From Bacteroidales bacterium (GTDB lineage: Bacteria; Bacteroidota; Bacteroidia; Bacteroidales; WCHB1-69): a DNA stretch of 64,000 nucleotides. Made by a program: the position numbers and the translations under genes. The first letter of the stretch is position 1. Every line of letters begins with the position of its first letter. Under the pieces are notes generated by a model. That model did not search any database, was not told where the DNA came from, and worked only from the letters and a program-made list of their open reading frames with translations. The DNA lies in the NCBI GenBank assembly GCA_024400755.1, contig JAKSMG010000007.1:1-64000 (forward strand), read 5' to 3'. This document shows positions 41,979 to 50,315 of this stretch, one piece after another.

Positions 41979-43201
41979 TTTCTTTTGTGTTTGGATTCCC
42001 ATTTTTGTTTTGCCTTCAGCACTTCCGAATAATCTCCCAAATTATTGGTTTTCAATACTATTTTTTTGTTAGGAGATATAAGGTAGTATTGGGGCATGTA
42101 GTAGATATTGATAAGTTTGCCCATTCCCTTGGCGTGGTAGATTATGTCGTAGGCATTGTATTTTTCGGCTGTTTCAGATAATTTCTCCGAATTGTCGGAA
42201 ATGGCGTTGATGGACATGATCTTAATCCCATTAGATTCAAGAATACGTTGCCCGTGTTCTGCTTTTTCTTTTGAGGAAGCAGCTATCCATTCAATACAGG
42301 AGCGACAGGAAAACCACCAAAAGTCAAGTAGAAGCCAGCCATTTTCCTTAGTTATGGCAGTTGTGTCACCAGCCAAGGACACAATGGGAAAGTCAAGCAC
42401 TCGCCGAGTGAGAGACGAGGAATTTGTTTCTTCATCGAAAGACCAAGAATAGGGTGGTCTTTCATCATTATGTCTTGAGCAATTAGCATATTGGGGATTA
42501 TTAAAATCAAAAATTTCTTTGATTAAATCGACTGAATCTACGAAAGAATAGTCAATATAATAGTCTTCTTTCCAAGAACGGATGCTTTCGGGAGTGGGAT
42601 TGGCACAAATATGGTCGATGAGTCCTGTTGAGGTATTGAAGTAGTAATCAACAATATGGAAGTTAGGAATATCGTATTTTTTTGTGGTTTGATTATACCA
42701 AAAATGGTTTTTGAAATCTCTTTGTATAATTTGGTATTTTACATTATTGATAAGCGTGTCCCGAATACTCGAAAAAGTATAAAAGTAATGTTTGGAATAA
42801 GGGTATAGAAAAGATTCAAAATATTGAATTCCACCTGTAATTTCTTGATCATGAAATATTTGATAAAAATCACCATTAACAGCACCGACCATTAACTCAT
42901 TATCCCAAATATTTACCATATATACACTATCTTTGGTAAATTTATAGTAACGTCCCCATTCCGAATTCAGATATGCCTCAAATTCATTGTTTCTTACAAT
43001 CATGTAATTTGCGTCATTAATGGTATCAGAATTGATATGACGGATATGAATAACGGCATTTTTGTCGCGGTTAGCCATGAATTCGTAAACAATTTTACGC
43101 CACAAAGCCGTAGCTTCTTTCGAATAAGAAGTTTCTTGTGCTTTCACGTTGAAAAAACTGAAACACAACGAGAAAAAAATAAAGATGACGTTTCTTTTCA
43201 T
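41975..43201 (-). CDS. TlpA-like thioredoxin-domain protein, secreted (cassette F)
   Basis: 408 residues, signal peptide to about residue 21 (VKAQ). An N-terminal beta-rich domain (about 25-260) is like those of Bacteroidetes disulfide-reductase-like secreted proteins; the C-terminal thioredoxin/AhpC-TSA domain has C299-R-S-C302 in LLLDFWWFSCRSCIEWI and the cis-Pro region YYMPQYYLISP. Likely a periplasmic thiol oxidoreductase. It lies between the leader and DUF1573 genes. Confidence 0.85.
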   Translation of the reverse strand: MKRNVIFIFFSLCFSFFNVKAQETSYSKEATALWRKIVYEFMANRDKNAVIHIRHINSDTINDANYMIVRNNEFEAYLNSEWGRYYKFTKDSVYMVNIWDNELMVGAVNGDFYQIFHDQEITGGIQYFESFLYPYSKHYFYTFSSIRDTLINNVKYQIIQRDFKNHFWYNQTTKKYDIPNFHIVDYYFNTSTGLIDHICANPTPESIRSWKEDYYIDYSFVDSVDLIKEIFDFNNPQYANCSRHNDERPPYSWSFDEETNSSSLTRRVLDFPIVSLAGDTTAITKENGWLLLDFWWFSCRSCIEWIAASSKEKAEHGQRILESNGIKIMSINAISDNSEKLSETAEKYNAYDIIYHAKGMGKLINIYYMPQYYLISPNKKIVLKTNNLGDYSEVLKAKQKWESKHKRK

Positions 43202-43254
43202 AGGAAGAAAACATTAGTGGGAGAAGGTATTTTCCCCCCACTAATCCATAGCTT

Positions 43255-43902
43255 TTATAAATATTTGAGAAGTTTATCTATGATTTTGTTCAAGATTTCA
43301 ATTAAAGCGGAAAAGTCAGGATCGTTGACCTCTCCCGAATAAGTTACTTCAGAATCACAATTGCCATCCCTGTTACTGCAGGGTTTACAACCGGTGCGTC
43401 TGACATTTAATGCACATCCACCTCCCTTACAATTATGTCCTACGCACTTAACGGAGACCGGATTCTCTTTTGCATTTCTTGTAGGAACATCATATAAAAT
43501 AAGACCATCTTTATAATGTTTTTTCGTCAACATAAAATAGGAAAGGGTTGTTCCATCTTTAGTATTAAGTATGGTCAGTCTTAGTGCAGGGACAATATTC
43601 ATATCAGCTGGATTTTCATCCCAAATGGAAATGTCATCAAAAACATATTCTTGTCCAAGACATTGAGTAAGACCATCTTGAAAAAGGTTTTCAAATTTAC
43701 TTTTGTCAAAAAGCAAATGAGCTTCTACATCACCTTCTTTAGCTGTAGCAATAATACCTAAAAGGTTAGATTTGGATAAACTAACAGTTTCTGTAGTGAT
43801 AGAATCTTTCACCACCTTTTCCTTATTGCAGGAAAAAACGGCAACGGCAACGGCGGCAACTAAAACGGCAACACAACTTATTCTTAAAATAGTTCTTTTC
43901 AT
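43255..43902 (-). CDS. Cassette F leader lipoprotein
   Basis: 215 residues with signal peptide MKRTILRISCVAVLVAAVAV..AVFSC and NKEKVVK (same type as cassette D). The mature part has a Cys-rich stretch CVGHNCKGGGCALNVRRTGC then CKPC..C (about residues 155-185), which could form several disulfides, and an amphipathic end (FSALIEILNKIIDKLLKYL). The Cys-rich part recalls the small secreted NVEALA-type peptides of Bacteroidetes, but the NVEAL motif itself is absent. Element copy 5 begins 47 bp upstream. Confidence 0.75.
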   Translation of the reverse strand: MKRTILRISCVAVLVAAVAVAVFSCNKEKVVKDSITTETVSLSKSNLLGIIATAKEGDVEAHLLFDKSKFENLFQDGLTQCLGQEYVFDDISIWDENPADMNIVPALRLTILNTKDGTTLSYFMLTKKHYKDGLILYDVPTRNAKENPVSVKCVGHNCKGGGCALNVRRTGCKPCSNRDGNCDSEVTYSGEVNDPDFSALIEILNKIIDKLLKYL

Positions 43903-43949
43903 AATGTCTTATATTTTGTATTATTCTAATTTCTTGAATTTTATGGTAT

Positions 43950-44490
43950 GGCTTCGGGCGAAAGAAAAAAGTAGTATCTTTGCAGTCCGTTTTTGAAGTG
44001 CGTGCCTTGCGGAAACCAAAAGCCGCAAGATTGAACGAATAATACAATGCCATCGGGTGTGTTTGTGGCGGGGTATATCATAGGGTTGCGCAAAAAACAC
44101 GATGATTGCCCCGCAAAGCACCTGACCTCTGCCGCCGGCGCACGCTATAGCGACAGAGCACTACACAAGAAAGTTGTTCTTTCCTAACCACTGCAGGTCG
44201 AGCAAAAAGGCGGAATCAGTGTTCGTTGGGTTATTCATAGTGTTGCTTTTTTAGAGTTTTACACAGTAGAGAAAAGTCAGTATGAGTAGCCGAAATTGTT
44301 TCATCTTGTTTGATAGGGCAAAGTTAAGGAAAAAATAATTGAAAATACAAAAATTTTATTTTTTGCCAATATATTGATAATTAATATATTACGTATGTTA
44401 AAAAGTGTGAATATAAATTTTTACTTTGGCAAAATTTGCAAAAAATGGGAAAATCAAGATGGAAATCAAAAATTGAATGCCGCAATGCTT
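43950..44490. repeat. Cassette-head repeat element, copy 5
   Basis: TATCTTTG at 43974-43981; both stems kept. The small frame starting at 44047 stops after 46 codons (TAA at 44185-44187) through a C-to-T change in TTTCCCAACC, so its protein is cut short while the RNA-level pairing is not touched. Full AT-rich tail. Confidence 0.85.
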
Positions 44491-44513
44491 GATGACCGGT
44501 GTATTGTAAAAAG

Positions 44514-44535
44514 CGGGCGGTCAGGTGGCCACCCG
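44514..44535. terminator. Cassette-end hairpin, cassette G (degenerate)
   Basis: CGGGCGGTC..GGCCACCCG: the B/D-type stem with mismatches, 18 bp past the stop of the thioredoxin-like gene. Confidence 0.4.
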
Positions 44536-44553
44536 TGAAAATAAAAAGGAATG

Positions 44554-45174
44554 TTATTTTGAATTAGTATATATGTAGTCGTCACTTTCCTTTGAATAAT
44601 CGTCAATAGCTAAAATCGAGTCGTCACAATAGTTAAGTCTATATTCGTATTCTTCCAATTCTGGGGAAAGATATGTTTTGATTAACGCCACATAGCCGTT
44701 TTTATCAACCACAAAAGTCTTTGGAACAGCTGCGTTAATTGATGGTTTGTGTGTGGTTTTGAAAACTTTGATTATTTTGCCGTATGTCAACGGGTCAAGG
44801 GTGCCAGCCCAATAAAAAGTTCGATCCATCGGTATGCCCATTTGAGACATAAGAGCGTCGTTTTCATTAATGGAGAGATAGTCAGAAAATCTGTTTTCAA
44901 TATCGATAAAATAGAAGACACACTTTGCAGTATCAATATTCTCTAATATTGGTTTTAAATAGTTTTCAAATTCATGCTGACAACCAGGGCATCCAGGTCT
45001 AAAAAAGCAAAAGACCTTGTGGCGTACTGTATCCGAATCACACCACTTTCGTAGATCATCGTAATATACAATTCTTCCCGAGTGCTGCTTAAGTTCGGTA
45101 TCAGTAAATTTTCTTTTCCCGTCGCAACTGGTTAAGGCAATTATTGTTAATGCTAAAATAAATATCTTTTTCAT
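44554..45174 (-). CDS. Thioredoxin-like lipoprotein (cassette G)
   Basis: 206 residues, SPII signal (LTIIALTSC, Cys17). CPGC at 62-65 in KVFCFFRPGCPGCQHEF, then VPKTFVVDKNGYVALIKTYLS where Pro is a good cis-Pro candidate, so a thioredoxin fold is likely. Paralogue of the cassette A gene at 31422; both overlap an A8-type leader gene by 4 bp, so the pair was duplicated as a unit. Confidence 0.8.
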   Translation of the reverse strand: MKKIFILALTIIALTSCDGKRKFTDTELKQHSGRIVYYDDLRKWCDSDTVRHKVFCFFRPGCPGCQHEFENYLKPILENIDTAKCVFYFIDIENRFSDYLSINENDALMSQMGIPMDRTFYWAGTLDPLTYGKIIKVFKTTHKPSINAAVPKTFVVDKNGYVALIKTYLSPELEEYEYRLNYCDDSILAIDDYSKESDDYIYTNSK

Positions 45175-45804
45175 TTTATAATTAATTCTCCTTCTTCAAT
45201 AATTAAATCGGTAGTATTAATTTCAATGTATTTATATAATCCAGCAGAGTTGAGTGGGTATTTTCCTTTTGGCACCATTACATGTGTTCCTTCTTTACAT
45301 AGTCCGATTTGGTCAGCGTATGTTAATGGGAAATCATTTGTTGCAATAAAAGTGTCTTGTGATAACCAATGTGCGTTGGACAAACTTTCCATATAAAATA
45401 CAAGGAAAACTTTGGCTGGCTTGTTTTTAGTATCAAATTTGATGCTAATATAACCGTTTGACCCATTGTTCTCACCTTTTACATTAGCTTTAACTTTTAC
45501 ATGAGTATAGCACAAGGACCAGGGGGCCCAATTACACTCAATATGTTGATGTTTAATAGTTCCATTTGGATAATATTCAACATCCATAACAGCTAAATTT
45601 CCAGAAATATAATCGACATCAAGTATTGCATCTACACTTACTCCTAACATTGCAGCCAATTGTGCAATAGAAGGTTTTTTTGCTGCTTTAAGATCGGAAA
45701 TTTCAGGATTAACATTGTTTTGAACAATTTTTTCTTTCTCGCAACTTTGGGAAAAAATTCCTATGGCAAAAATTAAGCAAAGAATTATACTGATTTTTTT
45801 TCAT
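45171..45804 (-). CDS. Cassette G leader lipoprotein, out of frame at an A8 run after the ATG
   Basis: Like cassette A: ATG at 45802-45804, then eight A. One A fewer would give MKKISIILCLIFAIGIFSQSC-EKEKIVQNNVNPEISDLKAAKKPSIAQ-LAAMLGVSVDAI and an open frame of about 211 codons to 45171. As it stands the ATG frame stops after about 31 codons. The first in-frame Met (45659) lies beyond the signal peptide. The mature part matches cassette A in layout (SIAQLAAMLGVSVDAI / SLTQLAAILGIDVECI) though most residues differ, and it has stayed open after divergence. Element copy 6 begins 43 bp upstream. Confidence 0.7.
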
Positions 45805-45847
45805 GATATTCATTATTTGTGTTATTCGTTAATATGTGATTTTCATT

Positions 45848-46351
45848 GGTCTCGGGCGAAAGAAAAAGTTGTATCTTTGCAGCCCGTTTTTGAAGTGCGT
45901 GCCTTGCGGAAACCAATTAGCCGCAAGATTGAACGAATAATACAATGCCATCGGGTGTGTTTGTGGCGGGGTATATCATAGGGTTCCGCAAAAAACACGA
46001 TGATTGCCCCGCAAAGCACCTGACCTCTGCCGCCGGCGCATGCTATAGCGCCAGAGCACTACCCAAGAAAGTTGTTCTTTCCCAACCACTGCAGGTCGGG
46101 CAAAAAGGCGGAATCAGTGTTCGTTGGGTTATTCATAGTGTTGCTTTTTTAGAGTTTTACACAGTAGAGAAAAGTCAGTATGAGTAGCCGAAATTGTTTC
46201 ATCTTGTTTGATAGGGCAAAGTTAAGGAAAAAATAATTGAAAATACAAAAATTTTATTTTTTGCCAATATATTGATAATTAATATATTACGTATGTTAAA
46301 AAGTGTGAATATAAATTTTTACTTTGACAAAATTTGCAAAAAATGGGAAAA
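45848..46351. repeat. Cassette-head repeat element, copy 6
   Basis: Right-most copy and right border of the array. TATCTTTG at 45872-45879, both stems, frame 45945-46187 (80 codons). The tail breaks off after AAAAAATGGGAAAA, right before the HAD phosphatase gene. Confidence 0.85.
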
Positions 46352-46374
46352 ACGCTGAACTTTCTACGCAAAGT

Positions 46375-47031
46375 TCACTTCGTCTCTACGAATCCCAGCA
46401 ATTCTTCTGGTTGGGAAATGATGAATTCCGCTTGGTGTTCTTCCAGTTCCTTACGGTCTCTAAAGCCCCAAAGCACGCCTACCGCCTTCACCGATGCACC
46501 GTGTGCCGTGTCCATATCCACGCCCGTATCGCCTACATACAGCGTTTCTTCTGGACTTACACCCGCTGTTTCCATAATGTCGAAGACGATTTGCGGGTCC
46601 GGCTTGATGGGGATGCCTTCACGCTGGCCCAACACACTCGTAAAACGGATGCTTGGAAAATAATGTGCCATCAGCGGGGCCATCGCCTGGTTGACTTTGT
46701 TGGATGCGACACCCAACATAATGCCACGTTGCTGCAGGGCTTCCAGTGTTTCAACAATTTGTGGATAAGGCCGCGTTTTGTCTTCCTTGTGCAAATCGTA
46801 GTAGGCAATCATTTCCTGAAAAAAGCTTTCCACAAATGCCTCGCTGCGCTTTTCTTCAGGTAATGCCCGTTCTACCAATTTCTTAATGCCGTTGCCTACG
46901 AAATATCGAAAACTGTCCAACGGATGTTCCGGCAATTGGTGCTTTCTGAGTAAGTAATTGCAAGAGTCGGCCAGGTCTTCCAGCGTGTAGAGCAGGGTGC
47001 CGTCCAAGTCAAAAATAACGAGCTTAATCAT
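46375..47031 (-). CDS. HAD family phosphatase (phosphoglycolate phosphatase-like)
   Basis: 218 residues from the ATG at 47031 (MIKLVIFDLDGTLL). HAD motifs: DLDGT with the nucleophile Asp, Ser/Asn in VASNKVNQ, Lys in GIPIKPDP, and GDTGVDMDTA. A helical cap follows motif 1 as in Gph/PGMB members. The substrate cannot be told from sequence. It overlaps rfbC by 3-4 bp (ATGA), so the two are coupled. Confidence 0.88.
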   Translation of the reverse strand: MIKLVIFDLDGTLLYTLEDLADSCNYLLRKHQLPEHPLDSFRYFVGNGIKKLVERALPEEKRSEAFVESFFQEMIAYYDLHKEDKTRPYPQIVETLEALQQRGIMLGVASNKVNQAMAPLMAHYFPSIRFTSVLGQREGIPIKPDPQIVFDIMETAGVSPEETLYVGDTGVDMDTAHGASVKAVGVLWGFRDRKELEEHQAEFIISQPEELLGFVETK

Positions 47032-47576
47032 AATGAAAATGGAGAATTGAAGTCTTTGAAACTCACACCGACAAGGTCTTTTTCGGAAATAATGGATGGG
47101 TCGGTTTTCCAATCGATGTTCAAATCGGGGTCGTTAAACCGAATGGAGGCCTCCGAAGCTTTGTTGTAAAAAGCCCCGCATTTATAGGCAAAAATCGTGT
47201 CGTCTTCCAAGGCGACAAAACCGTGGGCAAATCCGGTTGGAATATAAAACTGAAGGAAATTGTCGCCTGTCAGTTCCACGGCAAAGTGCTGCCCGTAAGT
47301 GGAACTTCCCTTGCGAATATCCACGGCCACATCCAGCACACGGCCCTGAATTACGCGTACCAATTTGGATTGCGCAAAAGGCGGACATTGAAAATGAAGT
47401 CCTCTAATCACTCCTTTTTTTGAAAAAGATTGATTGTCTTGGACGAAATGATCGGTGATTCCAAGATCATTGAATCGTTTTTCATTAAAGTTCTCAAAAA
47501 AATATCCTCTTTCATCAAAATAAACGTCGGGTTTGATGACAAGTAGTCCTTCGATATTGGTTTTAATTATTTCCAT
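47028..47576 (-). CDS. rfbC: dTDP-4-dehydrorhamnose 3,5-epimerase
   Basis: Third step of dTDP-L-rhamnose synthesis for cell-surface glycans. 182 residues from the ATG at 47576 (MEIIKTNIEGLLVIKPDVYFDERGYF); the longer frame is antisense of the CIC gene. The cupin core has the family residues His in RGLHFQ and Tyr/Asp around FYIPTGFAHGFVAL. The other rml genes are not in the window. 10 bp after the CIC gene. Confidence 0.95.
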   Translation of the reverse strand: MEIIKTNIEGLLVIKPDVYFDERGYFFENFNEKRFNDLGITDHFVQDNQSFSKKGVIRGLHFQCPPFAQSKLVRVIQGRVLDVAVDIRKGSSTYGQHFAVELTGDNFLQFYIPTGFAHGFVALEDDTIFAYKCGAFYNKASEASIRFNDPDLNIDWKTDPSIISEKDLVGVSFKDFNSPFSL

Positions 47577-47586
47577 AGATGATAAA

Positions 47587-49374
47587 TTAGTCTTCCGAAT
47601 CAGCGGCAATGAAATCGCGATAATCGTTGAGCACTTTGGCTTTAGACAGAAAACCGATATAATCGCGGTCGTGCGTGATGACTGGCATATTGAAATTTTG
47701 GGTTCTGTTGAATTTTTCAAGCAGTTCTTCCCCCGTATCGGTGTCGTAGATGAACTCTTCCGGTTCAATCATCAGTTCGTCCACCAAAACTTTGTCGTAG
47801 AGGGAAGTGTCAAAAATTTTGTCCCGATGGTCGTCCATCACCAAAAGTCCCGCGAATTTGTTGTTTTCGTCCAGCACGACGAACAGGTTTCGGCGGCTTT
47901 TGGCGATATATTGGGTGTATTCGCCCAGGGTGCTATGAAGGGGCAAAGTAGTGATATTGTCGTCAATAATACGGCTCCAGTTGATTTTTTTCAGGGCGTA
48001 TTTGTCTTTGTTGTGAGTCTTCAAATTTCCTTTTTCCGCCAAAACCCTCGTATAAACTGAATATTTTTCCACCGGTGTTACGCAGAGATAGGAGATGAGG
48101 GAAGTGATCATCAGGGGAATTAATAAACTGTATCCTGATGAAATCTCGGCAATGAGGAAGATGGATGTTAACGGTGCCAGCATCACGCCCGACATCACGC
48201 CGGCCATACCCGCCAACACGAAATTAACGTGGGGAAGGTTGAATCCTAAGTAGTAAGTGGAAATTTCGGCCACCAAATACCCTACAAAAGCCCCGACAAA
48301 AAGTGTGGGGGCGAACACACCACCAATTCCGCCGGCCGAGGTGGTTACCGCTGTGGCAATGACTTTGATGAAAATGACCAAGGTCAGGAAAAGAATCAGC
48401 ATCCAATGACTTTGCGAGAGTTGAAACAAGGGGGATTTCTCAAAAAGGTTGGTGACATTGCCTTTGAGTAACGCATTGATACTTTCGTAGCCTTCGCCGA
48501 AGAGAACGGGAAGGAAGAGAATCAATATTCCTAACGCGATACCGCCGATGAGTATTTTGAGATAAATTCGTTTGATTTTTTTAAATGTTTTCTCAATAAA
48601 TCTCAATAATCGTAAAAAATAGATGGAGATGAATCCCGTGAGAATGCCTAAAACAATATAAAATGGAATGTTTTTCAGAAAAAAGGCCTGGGTGCTGGCA
48701 ATGTCAAAGGTGACGGTGTCGCCTAAGAAGAAGATGGAAAGGACGGTTCCCGTGGCGGCCGAGACCAGCAATGGCAGCAGGGCGGCACTCGTAAGGTCAA
48801 GCATCAGGACTTCGAGGGCGAAGACGATGGCCGTGATAGGTGCTTTGAAGATGGCAGCCAACGCAGCCGTTGAACCACAAGCCAACAACAACGTAGTGGT
48901 TTTGGCATTGAGGTTGAAGAGCCGCGCGAAGTTGGAACCGATGGCGGAACCTGTCAAAACCATAGGCGCTTCCAATCCTACCGAACCGCCAAAGCCAACG
49001 GTCAACGTACTCGCAATAACCGATGAGTACATATTGTGACTGCGTAACTTGCTGTCACTCTTGCACATAGATTTTAGTACAATGGTAACTCCGTGCCCAA
49101 TATTGTCCTTGATGTGTCGGTGGGTGTATAAGACTGTCAAAATAATGCCGACAATGGGGAACGCCAAATAGAGGTAGTTGACCTGGGCATTGGGGAAGGC
49201 GTTGTTTAAGCCCCCAACGGTAAAATGGACCAGGTTTTTGACGATGATAGCCGCAGTGGCCCCAAAAATGCCGACAAAGAAGCTAAGAATCAAAACGGTG
49301 GTGTTAAGGCCTAATCGATGTTTCAAAAAATTACGTAGCCGTACAAAAACCGATATGAAGATTCTTCGTTTCAT
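47587..49374 (-). CDS. CIC-type chloride channel/antiporter with CBS domain pair
   Basis: 595 residues. The membrane part (about 15-440) has the CIC filter motifs GFGGSVGLEAPMVLTGSAIG, with the gating Glu kept in GLEAP, and GGIGGVFAPTLFVGAFVG. The C-terminal 150 residues hold two CBS repeats that sense nucleotides. Whether it is a channel or an H+/Cl- antiporter cannot be told. 2 bp after the SAM-hydrolase-like gene. Confidence 0.92.
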   Translation of the reverse strand: MKRRIFISVFVRLRNFLKHRLGLNTTVLILSFFVGIFGATAAIIVKNLVHFTVGGLNNAFPNAQVNYLYLAFPIVGIILTVLYTHRHIKDNIGHGVTIVLKSMCKSDSKLRSHNMYSSVIASTLTVGFGGSVGLEAPMVLTGSAIGSNFARLFNLNAKTTTLLLACGSTAALAAIFKAPITAIVFALEVLMLDLTSAALLPLLVSAATGTVLSIFFLGDTVTFDIASTQAFFLKNIPFYIVLGILTGFISIYFLRLLRFIEKTFKKIKRIYLKILIGGIALGILILFLPVLFGEGYESINALLKGNVTNLFEKSPLFQLSQSHWMLILFLTLVIFIKVIATAVTTSAGGIGGVFAPTLFVGAFVGYLVAEISTYYLGFNLPHVNFVLAGMAGVMSGVMLAPLTSIFLIAEISSGYSLLIPLMITSLISYLCVTPVEKYSVYTRVLAEKGNLKTHNKDKYALKKINWSRIIDDNITTLPLHSTLGEYTQYIAKSRRNLFVVLDENNKFAGLLVMDDHRDKIFDTSLYDKVLVDELMIEPEEFIYDTDTGEELLEKFNRTQNFNMPVITHDRDYIGFLSKAKVLNDYRDFIAADSED

Positions 49375-49376
49375 AG

Positions 49377-50159
49377 CTAATGAGAAATTTTATATTGAAT
49401 TTCCACCTTGTCTCCGATGTGAATGTCGGCAATGACGGCCAGTCGGCTGTTGTTGAGCGTTAATTCTATAAATCCAAGACGGTTGCTGAGAATATAGACT
49501 TCGTTTTCTTGAGGGTCGTAGAAATTATGGTGATGGGTAATCGTAATGTGCTTTGATGAGGATAAAGTCACGGAAAAGTGCCCATTTTTCACCGTTTTGT
49601 TAAACAAATCCACCGGAATGTTGGTGATTGCGTTGCAGCAAGTGTCAATATAGGTTACTTGTCCGGTGATGGTTTTGCGGTTTTCATCGTGTTCCGGCAA
49701 GAATTGTAATTTTCTTACGAATTGTTCGTAAGGTGTAACTTGATTTTTGAGTTTATTGTTCCACAATGCACCTGTCATCTGCACGCATTTTTCCAAAATG
49801 CTGGTATCCTCGTTTTCTTGATTGAATTGAACCGCTTTAAATTTTTCTTCTGGAGCAAACATTAAGGAAAAAATGCCGCTGTCTTCTCCGATAAAATAAT
49901 GATTGTCGTATTCTACCATCACGGGCAATGTGTGGTGAGAGAGCGTAGTTCCCGTTAAAATAATGTGTAGGGTTTGTTCAGGAAAAGAAGAATAACTGTT
50001 TTTCAAAATGAAAGCAGTTTGTTCAATGCTGAAACTATCAATGGCGTGAGTTATATCAATGATATTTGCATCTGGAACAGCTTTGAGCAGTTGTCCCTTG
50101 AACATAGCCACGTAGGGGTCTCTCAATTTCCAGTCGCTGATTAAAGTAATGGTTTTCAT
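49377..50159 (-). CDS. SAM hydroxide adenosyltransferase-like protein (DUF62 family)
   Basis: About 260 residues from the ATG at 50159 (MKTITLISDWKLRDPYVAMF). Members split SAM to adenosine and methionine. The N-terminal motif (DxxLxDPYVxxxKG), IDITH and the GEDSGIFSL stretch are present, but the DPGVG-type loop with a catalytic Asp reads HIILTGTTLSHHTLPV (residues 65-80) here, so the usual Asp-Arg-His triad cannot be made out. Bacteroidetes members are divergent in this part; activity is uncertain. Confidence 0.75.
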   Translation of the reverse strand: MKTITLISDWKLRDPYVAMFKGQLLKAVPDANIIDITHAIDSFSIEQTAFILKNSYSSFPEQTLHIILTGTTLSHHTLPVMVEYDNHYFIGEDSGIFSLMFAPEEKFKAVQFNQENEDTSILEKCVQMTGALWNNKLKNQVTPYEQFVRKLQFLPEHDENRKTITGQVTYIDTCCNAITNIPVDLFNKTVKNGHFSVTLSSSKHITITHHHNFYDPQENEVYILSNRLGFIELTLNNSRLAVIADIHIGDKVEIQYKISH

Positions 50160-50196
50160 TATTTTAGAATAATACTTGACAAGTTGCATTAAACTG

Positions 50197-50204
50197 CAAA
50201 CTTA
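50197..50204 (-). promoter_or_regulatory. Bacteroidetes-type -7 promoter box (TAAGTTTG)
   Basis: Minus-strand TAAGTTTG 37 bp upstream of the ATG at 50159; likely promoter of the SAM-hydrolase-like/CIC/rfbC/HAD operon. Confidence 0.5.
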
Positions 50205-50315
50205 CAATTTTTTTTTGACTTATAATCAACGAATGATAAAAAAATCGTCGGTATAGATTCAACTCTATTAAAACATCTGCCAAAATGGGCGTAATTTGTG
50301 TTGCACCTGTTTTGT

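Noticed and set aside
31365-46351. CRISPR array
   Set aside because: Repeats are 375-545 bp long, separated by genes, and no cas gene is seen.
31365-46351. Integron cassette array
   Set aside because: Layout is similar, but no integrase or attI is present in the window and cassettes hold two or three genes with their own leader; cannot be supported.
31365-46351. NVEALA peptide locus
   Set aside because: Neighbour gene types fit, but no leader carries the NVEAL motif and leaders are much longer than those peptides; kept only as a comparison.
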